Shown: positions 46,305 to 59,707, counted from the first letter of the stretch. The stretch is 64,000 bases of DNA from Microplitis mediator (GCF_029852145.1 NC_079972.1:7389795-7453794), one strand, 5' to 3'. A program made the numbers and translations. The notes: a model not told the origin generated them from the letters alone.

Positions 46305-46437
46305 TTTATTTTTTATTAGAGAAATAAAACTTACTAGCCTGGGAGCCCGTCCACACTGCAACTGAATAAGCGCGTTATAAACGGGCGTGTTATAATCGGG
46401 ATATATATATATATATTTATATGTATAAAAAATAAAA

Positions 46438-46499
46438 TGGCTAGAGAACTCGGCGCGATACCGAATTGGTCTGGGTTCGATTCCCAGTTCGGGCTATCG
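46438..46499 (+). promoter_or_regulatory. tRNA-like sequence beside the satellite array
   Basis: CTGGGTTCGATTCCCAG forms a perfect T-arm with a B-box, preceded by GAACTCGGCGCGATACC and CCGAATTGG. It lacks a normal D-arm and acceptor stem. It stands about 90 bp before the first satellite unit, a position reminiscent of the core/arm layout of the smaller elements. Confidence 0.45.
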
Positions 46500-46585
46500 A
46501 TATTCTTCTCAATTTATCTATAAATTGTCTTATTGAGAAGGTTATTTGCATGTTTGCATGTTTAGGTTTCCACTATATTTAAATG

Positions 46586-49500
46586 AGGTAATATGATCCG
46601 GAACACCCTCTGCGATCATCCCTTAAGTCTAAAAATTGAAAAAAATAGTCGCGATCAAAGTATCCTGCTAGATATTTTTAAGGGGCTTTATTTTAGGATC
46701 CCAAAGACCCTTAAAACGTTACATGGAGTAATCTGGTCCGGAACACCCTTTGCTATCATCCCTTAAGTCTAAAAAATTGAAAAAAATAGTCGCGATCAAA
46801 GTATCCCGCTAGATATTTTTAAGGGGCTTTATTTTAGGATCCCAAAGACCCTTAAAACGTTACATGGGGTAATCTGGTCCGGAACACCCTTTGCTATCAT
46901 CCCTTAAGTCTAAAAAATTGAAAAAAATAGTCGCGATCAAAGTATCCCGCTAGATATTTTTAAGGGGCTTTATTTTAGGATCCCAAAGACCCTTAAAACG
47001 TTACATGGGGTAATCTGGCCCCGAACACCCTTTGCTATCATCCCTTAAGGTTGAAAAATTAACAAAAAATGGTCGCAATCTAAATACCCCGCTGGATATT
47101 TCCGAGGGGATCCATTTTGGGTCCCCAAAGACCCTCAAGAAGTTACATGGGAAAATCTGCTCTGAAACACCCACTGCGATCATCCCATAAGTTTAAAAAA
47201 TTGAGAAAAAAATAGTCGCAATCAAAATACCCCGCTATATATTTTTGAGGGGCTTCATTATAGGTCCTCGAAGTCCCTCGGAAAGTAACATGGGGTAATC
47301 ATGTCCAGAACGTTTAAAAAATGGTCGCAATGGAAATACCCCGCTGGAAATTTTCGAGGGGCTCCATTTTGGGTCCCCAAGGACCTTCAAGAAGTTACAT
47401 GGGATAATCTGGTCCAGAATGCCCTCTGCGATCATCCCGTTAGTTTAAAAATAAAAAAAAATAATAGTCGCAATCAAAATACTCCACTAGATATTTTTGA
47501 TAGGCTTCATGATCGGTCCTCAAAGTCCCTCGAAAAGGTACATGAGGTAATATGGTCCGGAACACCCTCTGCGATTATCCCTTAAGTTTAAAAAATTAAA
47601 AACAATAGTCGCAATCAAAATACTTCGCTGGATATTACCAAGGGGCTCCATTTTGGGTCCCCATGGAACTTAAAAAAGTAACATAGGATAATCTGGTCCA
47701 GAACGCCTTCTGCGATCATCCCTTAAGTTTATAAAATTAGAAAAAATAGTCGCAATCAAAATACCTCGCTGAATATTTTTGAGGCGGTTCATTTTGGGTC
47801 CCCAAAGACCCTCAGAAAGTTACATGGGGTAATCTGGTCCGGAACACCTACTGCGATCATCCCATAAGTTTAAAGATTGAGAAAAAAATAGTCGCAATCA
47901 AAATACCCCGCTAGATATTTTTGAAGGGCTTTATAATGGGTCCTTGAAGTCACTCGGAACGGAACATAAGGTGATTTGGTCCGGAACACCCTCTGCTATC
48001 ATCCCTTAAGTTAAAAAATTAAACAAAAATAGTCGCAATCGAAGTATTCCGCTGGATATTTTTGAGGGGCGTCGTTATAGGTCCTTAAAGTCCCTCAAAA
48101 CGTCATGTGGGGTAATCTGGTCCGGAACACCCTTCGCTAGCATCCGATAAGTTTAAAAAATTAAAAAAAATACTGTCGCAATTAAAATAACCCAATTAAT
48201 CATTTTTATGGAGTTTCGTTTTGAGTCATCAAGGACCCTCAAAGAGTTACGTCGGTAATCTGGTCCAGAACACCCTCTGCGATTTTCCCTTAAGTTCGTA
48301 AAATTAAAAAAAATAGTCGCAATTGAAATACCTCGCTGGATATTTTTGGGGGGATATATTTTGGGTCCTCATGGACCTTAAAAAAGTAACATGGCGTAAT
48401 CTGGTCCGGAGAACCCTCTGCAATCATCCCATAAAATAAAAAAATAAAAAAAAATAATAGTCGCAATCAAAATACTCCACTAGATATTTTTGATAGGCTT
48501 CATGATCGGTCCTCAAAGTCCCTCGAAAAGGTACATGAGGTAATATGGTCCGGAACACCCTCTGCGATTATCCCTTAAGTTTAAAAAATTAAAAACAATA
48601 GTCGCAATCAAAATACTTCGCTGGATATTACCAAGGGGCTCCATTTTGGGTCCCCATGGAACTTAAAAAAGTAACATAGGATAATCTGGTCCAGAACGCC
48701 TTCTGCGATCATCCCTTAAGTTTATAAAATTAGAAAAAATAGTCGCAATCAAAATACCTCGCTGAATATTTTTGAGGCGGTTCATTTTGGGTCCCCAAAG
48801 ACCCTCAGAAAGTTACATGGGGTAATCTGGTCCGGAACACCTACTGCGATCATCCCATAAGTTTAAAGATTGAGAAAAAAATAGTCGCAATCAAAATACC
48901 CCGCTAGATATTTTTGAAGGGCTTTATAATGGGTCCTTGAAGTCACTCGGAACGGAACATAAGGTGATTTGGTCCGGAACACCCTCTGCTATCATCCCTT
49001 AAGTTAAAAAATTAAACAAAAATAGTCGCAATCGAAGTATTCCGCTGGATATTTTTGAGGGGCGTCGTTATAGGTCCTTAAAGTCCCTCAAAACGTCATG
49101 TGGGGTAATCTGGTCCGGAACACCCTTCGCTAGCATCCGATAAGTTTAAAAAATTAAAAAAAATACTGTCGCAATTAAAATAACCCAATTAATCATTTTT
49201 ATGGAGTTTCGTTTTGAGTCATCAAGGACCCTCAAAGAGTTACGTCGGTAATCTGGTCCAGAACACCCTCTGCGATTTTCCCTTAAGTTCGTAAAATTAA
49301 AAAAAATAGTCGCAATTGAAATACCTCGCTGGATATTTTTGGGGGGATATATTTTGGGTCCTCATGGACCTTAAAAAAGTAACATGGCGTAATCTGGTCC
49401 GGAGAACCCTCTGCAATCATCCCATAAAATAAAAAAATTTTAAAAAAATAATCGCAATCGGAATCTCTGGCTAGACGTTTTTGAAGGGCTTTAATTTAGG

Positions 49501-50817
49501 TCCCCAGCGACCCCCAAAAAGTAACATGGCGTAATCTGGTCCGTAAAACTCTGCGATCATCCCTTAAGTTTAAATATTAAAATAAAATAGTCGCAATCAA
49601 AAAACCTTGCTGGATTTTATCGAGGGGCTCCATTTCGGGTCCCCAAGGACCTTAAAAGAGTGACATGGGAAAATCTGGTGCAGAACGCCCGCTGCCATCA
49701 TCCCTTAAGTTTAAAAATTAAATAAAAATAGTCACAATCAAAGTATCCTGCTGGTTATTTTAAAAGGGGTTTTTTTTAGGATCCCAAAGACCCACAAAAC
49801 GTAACATGGGGTAATCTGGGCTGGTTCACCCCCTGCTATCATTCCTTAAGTTTAAAAAATTAAAAAAGAAACTGTCGCAATTAAAATACCTCAATGGATC
49901 TGTTTTATGGGGGTTCGTTTTAAGTTCTCAAGAACTTTCAAAGAGTCACGTGAGGTAAACTGGTCTAGAACATTCTCTGCGATCATCCCTTAAGTTTAAA
50001 CAATTAAAAAAAATAGTCGCAATCAAAATACCCCGCTATATATTTTTGAGGGGCTTCATTATACGTCCTCAAAGTCCCTCGGAAAGTAACATGGGGTAAT
50101 CATGTCCAGAACGTTTAAAAATCGCCGCAATCAAAATTCCCTGCTGGAAATTTTCGAGGGGCTCCATTGTGGGTCCCCAAAGACCTTAAAAAAGTTACAT
50201 GGGATGATCTGGTCCAGAACGCCCTCCGCGATCATCCCTTAAGCTTAGAAAATTAAAAAAAAATAGTCGCAATCAAAGTATTCCGCTGGATTTTTTTGAG
50301 GGGCTTCATTTTAGGATCCCAAAGACCTTCAAAACGTTATATGGGGTAATCTAGTCCGGAACACCCTCTGCGATCATCGCTTAAGTTAAAAAATAGTCGC
50401 AATCAAAATACCCCGCTAGATATTTTTGAGGTGCTTTATAATGGGTCCTTGAAGTCACTCGGAAAGGAACATAAGGTAATTTGGTCCGGAACACTCTCCG
50501 CTATCATCCCTTAAGTTGAAAAATTAAACAAAAATAGTCGCAATCGAAGTATTCCGCTGGATATTTTTGAGGGGCATCATTATAGGTCCTTAAAGTCCCT
50601 CAAAAATTCATATGGGATAATCTGGACCGAAACACCCTCTGCGATTATCCCTTAAGTTTAAAAAATTAAAAAAAACAGTCGTAATCTAAATACGTCCCTG
50701 GATAATTTTGACGGAGTTCGTTTGGAGTCCCTTAGGACCTTGAAACAGTTACGTGATGTAATCTGGTCCGGATCACCCTCTGCGATCATCCCTTGAGTTT
50801 ATAAAATTAAAAAAAAG
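46586..50817. repeat. Satellite array, unit about 142 bp (block 1, about 30 units)
   Basis: Head-to-tail units; landmarks are ATCTGGTCCGGAACACCC, TGCGATCATCCCTTAAG, ATAGTCGCAATCAAAATACC, CCGCTAGATATTTTTGAGGG and GGGTCCCCAAAGACCCTCAA. Successive copies at 46731, 46872 and 47013 are 141 bp apart. The first three are nearly identical, most others diverge by perhaps 10-20 percent. No coding potential; frames across it are artefacts. Confidence 0.9.
47447..49432. repeat. 993-bp higher-order duplication in the satellite
   Basis: The block at about 47447-48439 repeats at 48440-49432 with an offset of 993 bp (about seven monomers). All stretches compared by eye are identical, including rare variants such as TACTGTCGCAATTAAAATAA. 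This indicates a recent unequal exchange, or an assembly duplication. Confidence 0.8.
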
Positions 50818-51093
50818 TTTGGAAAATCCAAATGAGCATGTCTCAAGCGCGCGTGTCACACACGAATTATTTAGATTCAATGTTTACGTTACGATTTGTT
50901 AATTTTTTCATAAAGACTCCTATACTTTTTTTTTTTTTTATTTTTTCTTACAGCTGTATCCAACCTCTAAAAAACTAGAAATTTGAACTATGTGCTGCGC
51001 GTGCGCTTTTATTTTCACCATTCAGAAATCGGAGGCCGCAACATTTTGAGATATTCGATACTAAAAAATTTCACATTTAATCTCAACCTCTAA
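50818..51093. other. Non-satellite DNA at the start of the array interruption
   Basis: Starts TTTGGAAAATCCAAATGAGC, contains ACGCGC-rich patches, no gene. Confidence 0.4.
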
Positions 51094-51168
51094 CAAGATG
51101 AAAAAAGATTTTATACAATTGTATAAATGTATAAAATTGTACAAATGTGTAAAATTATATAAAAAAAA

Positions 51169-51791
51169 TCTGTCTATCGGTTGACCCTGCGGGCCAGCCC
51201 CAAAACTTCCCGCTGTTTTTGAGCTCCTCGAGCTCGAAAACGTTGTTGTGGATACATTTTCGAGCTCTTCGAGCTCGAAAATACTTTAGTGTGCCATTGT
51301 TTTAAAAAAAAAACCGATTTTAGCATTTCTTTCTCCCACGATATCTCAGGAATGAATTCACCGATTTTGATGGTTGCGGCGGCAATCGGCGTATTTTATT
51401 GAGTTCTAGAGCTGATAAAATTTTGAAATTGTTTGGTTCAGTTGTTTCGAAGATATTCGCAAAAAACTGTTTTTTACCATTTCTTTCTCCCGCGATAACT
51501 CTCGAACGAATGAACCGATTTTGATGATTGAGGCGGCAATCGACGTGTTTTATTGAGTTCTAGAGCTGATTAGATTTTGAAGTTGATCGTATGAGTCGTT
51601 TCTGAGAAATCAATAAAAAACTAAAATAAAAAAAAAATTTTTAATTCTTATTCTTTGTATAACTTGTAAACTACATGACCGATTTACCCCAAAATCTAAT
51701 CAAGACTAAGTTTTGGTGAGCTCTTTCGATCGCCACCAAGTACGTTCAAATCGGTTCATCCGTTCCAAAGATATCGTCGGACAAAAAAAAG

Positions 51792-51869
<78 letters not shown>

Positions 51870-52012
51870 CGTCCACCCGGGAATAGTCAGAATAGTTTCC
51901 TAGGACCTCAAAACGTCGACATCTGATGAAAACTCGATTTTCGAAAATCGGACCGAAACCAATAACTTCCCTTTTTTGAAAATTTGCAATTTTCTTAGCG
52001 GGAAGTTAAAAA
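51169..52012 (+). repeat. Family F dispersed repeat, copy 4 (most regular)
   Basis: Head CTGTCTATCGGTTGACCC and GGGCCAGCCCC, CGAGCTC section, two internal units of about 145 bp (GAACGAATGAACCGATTTTG..., TTTTATTGAGTTCTAGAGC), (CA)n at 51793-51866, CCTAGGACCTCAAAACGTCG, a CGATTTTCGAAAATCG hairpin and tail AGCGGGAAGTT. Confidence 0.7.
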
Positions 52013-52137
52013 ATGGCCCGATCCCATTGTATACAACTCTATAAAAATGGTATACAATTTTATACAAAATGTATACAAGTCTATATAATTATGTACAATT
52101 TTATGCAAATTATATACAATTCTATATAATTGAAATA

Positions 52138-53054
52138 TAGGGGAAGGGGGGGGGGGGGGCAAACGGGGGTAGGGTAGGCAAAACGGGGTACCCCCAAAAT
52201 TTTATGAAAAAAAAAAAATTGTTTTTTTTCGTCTAATTAGTATAAATCCGATATATTTGCGCACTTTTAGCCCTACCCATAACACCTAGGGCAAAATGGA
52301 CCAGCCGAAAATTTTTAAAAAATGATTCTTTCATATTTTTATCGTCAAATTGAAAAAAATATAATACACTAATCCATTTTTCGGCTGATTTGTTATAGGT
52401 GGGGCAAATTTCGCCACTAAAAATATTCGAAAATAAAATTTTATTTTTTTATTGATAATATATTTAAAATAATGCAAAATAATCTGCAATCTAAAACATC
52501 AAAAAACACGTTTTTTGGGTTCAAAATAATGACAAATAAGAAATACAGAATTGTTTTTTTTTTATTAAATAGCAATTAGTAATTAAGCTAATCGAGGGGA
52601 AACGATTTATTACACTTAAAAAAATTTTTCTTGAGTATTATAAAACCAAAAATAGTTGTTAAGAGAAATAAATACATTCTTAATAATGAAAACAATTTAA
52701 AAAAAAAAAAAAAATATCATTTTTTGGAGGGAGGCCTCTCTGCCCCACAAAAATTTCTTTTTTTTGCCTTCGTGTCCACCAATGATGTGAAATGTAATTT
52801 TTCTTTATGTATATTACATATAAAAGATTCAAGTAATAAAATTTGATCAATTTTCAGAAATTTTTTTTTTCAACTTTTTTTAAGGGTACCCCGTTTTGCC
52901 CGCCATAAATAAAAATTTTATTTTTTAACGGCAGCTAAAAATTTTGTCTGTTTACCTCGAATATCACTGAAAACAAAAAGATTTAGCGTATTTTAGTCAT
53001 CGAAAACTTAGTATTTCCTTAGGTACCCCCTTTTGCCCCCCCCCCCCTCCCCTA
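52138..53054. mobile_element. G-run inverted-repeat element
   Basis: TAGGGGAAGG(G)n at the left and (C)nTCCCCTA at the right, TA on both sides (52136-52137, 53055-53056). Inner words GGCAAAACGGGGTACCCC and GGGTACCCCGTTTTGCC mirror each other. No coding capacity. G-runs of 14 and more could form quadruplexes. Confidence 0.6.
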
Positions 53055-53208
53055 TAGAATTGTATATAATTATATGGGATTGTTTACAATTTGTATAGAA
53101 TTGTATACAGTTGGGTCGAGCCATTTTTTCTATCTAATTATGTATATATAGTCTTTATATAATTATATATAGTCTATATATAATTGTATAAAATCTTTTT
53201 TCATCGGG

Positions 53209-54011
53209 AATTAAGATATTTAATTTTAAAAAATGACGGATCTAAATATATAAAGAATTTGAGTATAATTGCCAGTCAAAAAATTTGATTGCAGCCAAAC
53301 GGTACTATATCCAGCTATGATTTTCAATACGCTCATTCCCTCTTATTTAATGTTTTTTTTTATTTAAAAAAGTAATTAATGGGTAAAAAAAAAAATTTTG
53401 ATAAGCTCAGCGATCATTTTACATTTCGAAAATATGCGATGAAATCTGCTTCACATAAAAGTGATTATTACTAATAAAAATTACGTGATTTTAGTCGAGA
53501 AACAGTGCTTAACATAAAAAAATTTCATAAAATTTTTGTCAATACGTCATCGGACTCATCAGTAAAGCATTTTGACGTAATTAGTAACAGACTGCTTTTA
53601 AATATGGAAAGATTTAATTAAAAAAAGAAAAAGTAACTAACCACGTATTCGGAAAAAATCATGGTTTAGTATGTTACAGTTTCGTCCTAAGCACGTTATT
53701 CTTAACGTACTCTGCTTTAGACTGTAATAACTCGTTCTGCAAAAATGAATTATACACATACGCAAAAATATACTACATACATAACGATATTACTAAGTAA
53801 TTTTTTTTTAATCATTTACTTTCAAGTACTAAAGACGAATTTGTATAACATTTTGTTTCAATTCATTTTTAACTACTCTCTAAACATGGATATGTGAAAA
53901 TAAGTGAATATTCACTAATTCCAAGTGCAAATCGAATCACTACTTTCAAAAAGTCCGAAAACGTTTCACTGCAGAACTTGCTGAGCAAAGGTGTAGCTAT
54001 CAGGGCCGCTT
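53209..54011. other. A/T-rich interval, nothing recognised
   Basis: No gene. The last 30 bases include GCTATCAGGG, the same word as the terminus of the next element, perhaps a remnant of an earlier copy. Confidence 0.45.
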
Positions 54012-54344
54012 CCCTGATAGCCAAGTTGGCCGCAACTTGTTGGGAATTGACAATCTACTGCCGCAACCCGTCGCCAAGTTATCCGCAAAAGTTGGTATTT
54101 CCATAAGTTGACGGCAACTTTCCGAGAAACTTGTCGACAACTTTCAGCTTGTGTAACTGTTGCCGAAAACTTGTCTACAAGTTGCTCAAAACTTGGTGAC
54201 AGGTTGCGGCAGTAGATTGTCGCCAAGTTTCTCAGCAACTTGTAGCCAACTTGTAGTCAACAGTTACACAAGCTAAAAGTTGTCGTCAAGTTGGTCGCAA
54301 CTCAGGTACACCAACTTTCTGATCAGAAACTCTGGCTATCAGGG
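54012..54344. mobile_element. CCCTGATAG element with CAAGTTG/CAACTTG arms (E19)
   Basis: CCCTGATAGCC and GGCTATCAGGG are inverted ends with TT on both sides (54010-54011, 54345-54346). The interior is CAACTTG and CAAGTTG units in both orientations, plus GTTACACAAGCT mirrored. 333 bp, no core module. Confidence 0.75.
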
Positions 54345-54981
54345 TTAATTTTTATAATTAATTATTTAACTATTTATTTTTTTCTTTTTTTTGCTTACAT
54401 TTAAGGAACTATTAAACTAATTTATTATAATAGAAAATTTTTATAGAAAATAATAAAAAATTCTCGCGCATAGAATGGAAATCTTTGCTAACGCCATCTA
54501 GCACGCTCCGATAGAAGAAGCAGGTCTTCACTAACTCAGTTTATATATTTTTCTTTTATATATGGCAGCCTGAGATGTAAATTTTTTAGCTTCGACAGTA
54601 CATATTTTATTATGTTATAAACAAACTAATAATAATAGAGTTGTGGATTTTTAATCAGTTTGTCACAATGAATTTATGGATATATTGGAATAAAAATTAA
54701 AAGAATAAGTTTTTTTTTTCGAAAGTTATGGAGACTACAAGAAGAGTGTAATATGTACTTTACAGGATTTTTTTCTGGAAAATTCATTTTTTATCTAAAT
54801 TGTGGGTTGGACCAGCTATTTATTGTTTAGAAAAATGACCATTGATGTTTTCTTTTATTGTGGTATGAAGGCTGACCTACTTTAACCACTACATTATTAT
54901 TTATTTTAAAAAACTCTGACGAAACCCAGTTTTTTAATTTTTAGGCGAGAGTAGAGCATACCTACGCTTGCGCTTAAGGAG
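54345..54981. other. Interval without recognisable gene
   Basis: Short reading frames only; the satellite resumes at about 54982 with GTGCAAAAATAGTCGCAATC. Confidence 0.45.
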
Positions 54982-57900
54982 TGCAAAAATAGTCGCAATC
55001 GAAATACTCCGCTGGATCTTTTTAAAGGGCTTTATTTAGGATCCCCGAAGACCCTCTGGAAGTAACATGGGGTAATCTGGTCCGAAACACCCTCTGTGAT
55101 CATCCCTTAAGTTTAAAAAATTAAAAAAAATAGTCGAAATCAAAATACCCTGCTGGATATTATCGAGGTGCTCCATTATAGGTCCCCAAGGACCTTAAAA
55201 GAGTGACATGGGATGATCTGGTGCAGAACGCCCTCCGCGATCATCCCTTAAGTTTATAAAATTAAAAAAAAATAGTCGCAATTAAAATACCCCCCTAGAT
55301 ATTTTTGAGGGGATTGTGGGTCCTCAAAGACCCTCAAAAAGTTACATGGGGTAATCTGGTCCGGAACACCCTCTGGGATCATCCCTTAAGCTTATGAAAT
55401 CAAAAGGAATAATCGTAATCAAAATACCCCGCTGGATATAATCGATGGGCTCCATTTTTAGTCCCCAAGGACCTTAAATGAGTGACATAGGATAATCTAG
55501 TCCAGAACGCCCTCTGCGATCATCCCTTAAGGTAAAAAATAGAAAAAATAATAGTCGCAATCAAAATACCTCTCTGAATATTTTCGAGGTGATTCATTTT
55601 GGGTCCCCAAAGTCCCTCAAAAAGTTATTTGGGGTAATCTGGACCGAAACACCCTCTGCGATCATTCCTTGAGTTTAAAAAATAAAACAAAAAAGTCGAT
55701 ATCAAAATACTTCACTGGATAATTTTGACGGAGTTCGTTTGGAGTCCCTGAGGACCTTCAAACAGTTACGTAGAGTAATCTGGTCCGGAACACCCTCTGC
55801 GATCATCCCTTAAGATTAAAAATTAAGAAAAAGATAGTCGCAATCAATATATTCTACTAGATATTTTTGAGGAGCTTCGTTTTAGGTCCTCAGAGAGCCT
55901 TAAAAAAGTTACATGATGTAATCTGGTCCGGAGGACCCTCTGCGATCATCCCATGAATTAAAAAAATAAAAAAAATTGTCGCAATCAATACCCCCGGCTA
56001 GACATTTTTTAGAGGCTTAATTTTAGGTCCCGAGGGACCCTCAGAAAGTAAGATAGGGTAATCGTATCTGGAACACTCTCTTTTATCATCCCTTAAGTTT
56101 AAAAAATTATAAAAAAATAGTCGCAATCAAAATGTCCCGCTAGATATTTTTGAGGGGATTAATTTTGGGTCCCCAAAGACCCTCAAAAAGTTACATGGGG
56201 TAATCTGGTCCGGAACACCTTCTGCGATGATCACATAAATTAAAAAAATTCAACAAAAATGGTCGCAATCAAAATCTCCGGATAGCCATATTTATCGGGT
56301 CTTCAATTTAGGTCCCAAGAGACTCTTAGAAAGAGACCTGAGGTAATCTTGTCCGGAACACTTTTTATGATCATCCCTTGAGAGTAACGAATTAAAAAAC
56401 AATAGTCGCGAATAAAATACCCTGCTAGATATTTTTAAGGGGATTTGTTTTGGGTCCCCAAAAACCCTTAATAAGTTAAATGGGGTAATCTGGTCCGGAA
56501 CACACTCTGGGATCATCCCTTAAGTTTATAAAATTAAAAAAAATAATCGCAATCAAAATACTCTTTTGGATATTATCGAGGGGCTCCATTTTGGGTCGCC
56601 AAGGATCTTAAAAGACCGACATAGGATAATCTGGTCCAGAACGCCCTCCGCGATCATCCCTTAAAATTATAAAATTAAAAAAAATAGTCGCAATTAACAT
56701 ACCCCGCTAGATATTTTTGAGGGGATTCATTTTGGGTCCCCAAAAACCCTCAGAACGTTGCATGGGGTATTCGGGTCCGGAACACCCTCTGCGATCATCC
56801 TTGAAGTTTATAAAATTAAAAAAAATAGTCGCAATCGAAATACCCTTCTAGATATTATCGAGCAGCTCCATTTTGGGTCTCCAACGAACTTCAAGAAGAT
56901 ACATGGGATAATCTGATCCAGAACGCCCTCTGCGATCATCCCTTAAGTTTATAAAATTAAAAAAAATAGTCGCAATTAACATACCCCGCTAGATATTTTT
57001 GAGGAAATTCATTTTGGGTCCCCAAAAACCCTCAGAACGTTACATGGGGTATTCGGGTGCGGAACACCCTCTGCGTTCATCCCTTAAGTTAATAAAATTA
57101 AAAAAAATAGTCGCAATCGAAATATCCCGCTAGATATTTTTAAGAGGCTTCATAAAAGGTCCTTAAGGACCTTTAATAAGAAACATGGTGTAATCTGGTC
57201 CGGAACACCCTTTGCGATCATCCTTTAAGTTTGGAAAATCAAATACAATAGTCGCAATCAACATATCTCGCTGGATTTTTTTGAGAGGGCTCGTATTGAT
57301 TCTCTAAGAACCCTTAAGAATTAACATGGGGTAATCTGATCCGGTACACCATCTGCTAGCATCACTTAAAATTAAAAAGTTAAAAAAAATAGTCGCAATT
57401 GAAATACCCCGTTGGATATTTTTGAGGGGCATCATTAAAGGTCCGCAAAGTCCCTCAAAATGTTATGTGGGGTAATCTGAACCGAAACACCCTCTGCGAT
57501 CGTCCCTTAAGTTTAAAAAATTAAACAAAAATAGTCGCAATCGAAGTATTCCGTTGGATATTTTTGAGGGGCATCATTAAAGGTCCTCAAAGTCCCTCAA
57601 AAAGTTGTTTGGGGTAATCTGGACCGCAACACCCTATGCGATCATTCCTTAAGTTTAAAAAATAAAACGAAAAAGTCGTTATCAAAATACTTCACTGGAT
57701 AATTTCGACGGAGTTCGTTTGGAGTCCCTGAGGAACTTCCAACAGTTACGTAGAGTAATCTGGTCCGGAACACCCTCTGCTAGCATCCGTTAAGTTTAAA
57801 AAATTAAAAACATACTGTCGCAATTAAAGTACCCCAATGAATCTTTATTATGGGGCTTCGTTTTGAGTCATTAAGGACCCTCAGAGAGTTACGTGAGTAA

Positions 57901-58820
57901 TCTGGTCCAGAACTCCCTCGACCATCATACCTTAAGATTAAAAATTAGAAAAAAGATAGTCGCAATCAATATACTCTACTAGATATTCTTGAAGGGCTTT
58001 ATTTTAGGTCCTCAGAGACCCTCAAAAAGTTACATGGGGTAATCTGGTCCGGAGAATCCTCTGCGATCATCCCATAAATTGAAAAAATAAAAAAAAAAAA
58101 TAGTCGCAATCAAAACCCCCGGCTAGACATTTCTGAGGGGTTTAATTTTAGGTCCCCAGGGACCCTCAGAAAGTAACATAGGGTAATCTTATCCGGAACA
58201 CCCTCTTCTGCCATCCCTTAAGATTGAATAATTAATAAAAAATGGTCGCAATCAAAATATCCCGCTAGATATTTTTGAGGGGATTTATTTTGGGTCCCCA
58301 AAGAACCTCAGAAAGTAACATGCGGTAATCTGGTCCGGAACACCCTCTGCGATTTTCCCTTAAGGTTAAAAAATTAAATAAAAATAGTCGCAATCACAAT
58401 AGCCCGCTGGATATTGTCGAGGGCCTTTATTTTGGGTTCCCAGAGACCTTGAAAAAGTTACATAGGATAATCTGGTCCAGAACGCCCTCTGCGATCATCC
58501 CTTAAGTTTATAAAATAAAAAAAAATAGTCGCAATTAAAATACCCCGATAGATATTTTTGAGGGAATTCGTTTTGGGTCCCAAAAGACCCTCAAAGAGTA
58601 TAATGAGGTAATCTGGTCCAGAACAACATCTGGGATCATCCCTTAATTTTATAAAATTAAAAAAAATAATCGCAATCAAAATACCCCTCTGGATATAATC
58701 GCAGGGCTCCATTTTGGGTCCCCAAAAACCTTGAAAGACCGACATGGGATAATTTGGTCCAGAACGCCGTCTGCGATCATGCCTTAAGTTTAAAAAATTA
58801 AAAAAAATAGTCGCAATTAA
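54982..58820. repeat. Satellite array, unit about 142 bp (block 2, about 27 units)
   Basis: Same monomer as block 1, in the same orientation, more diverged on average. It is interrupted at 58821 by a piggyBac-like element. Together with block 1 and the remnant at 59708 it forms one original array. Confidence 0.9.

Positions 58821-59707
<887 letters not shown>

Larger units (their letters stand above)
51094..53208. mobile_element. CCCGATG-type element with TATACAATTGTATA arms (E11)
   Basis: The left end CAAGATGAAAAAAGATTTTA (first bases altered) pairs with the right end TAAAATCTTTTTTCATCGGG; AA flanks both sides (51092-51093, 53209-53210). It has the same termini as E10 but arms of ACAATTGTATA/TATACAATTT words. 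It carries a family F copy (51169-52012) and a G-run element (52138-53054). Confidence 0.7.

Noticed and set aside
46586..50817. CRISPR array
   Set aside because: Units are long, contiguous and diverged with no alternating spacers; this is eukaryotic satellite DNA.
51169..52012. Helitron, because of the hairpin CGATTTTCGAAAATCG near the 3' end
   Set aside because: No 5'-TC, no CTRR after the hairpin, and inverted terminal matches are present instead.
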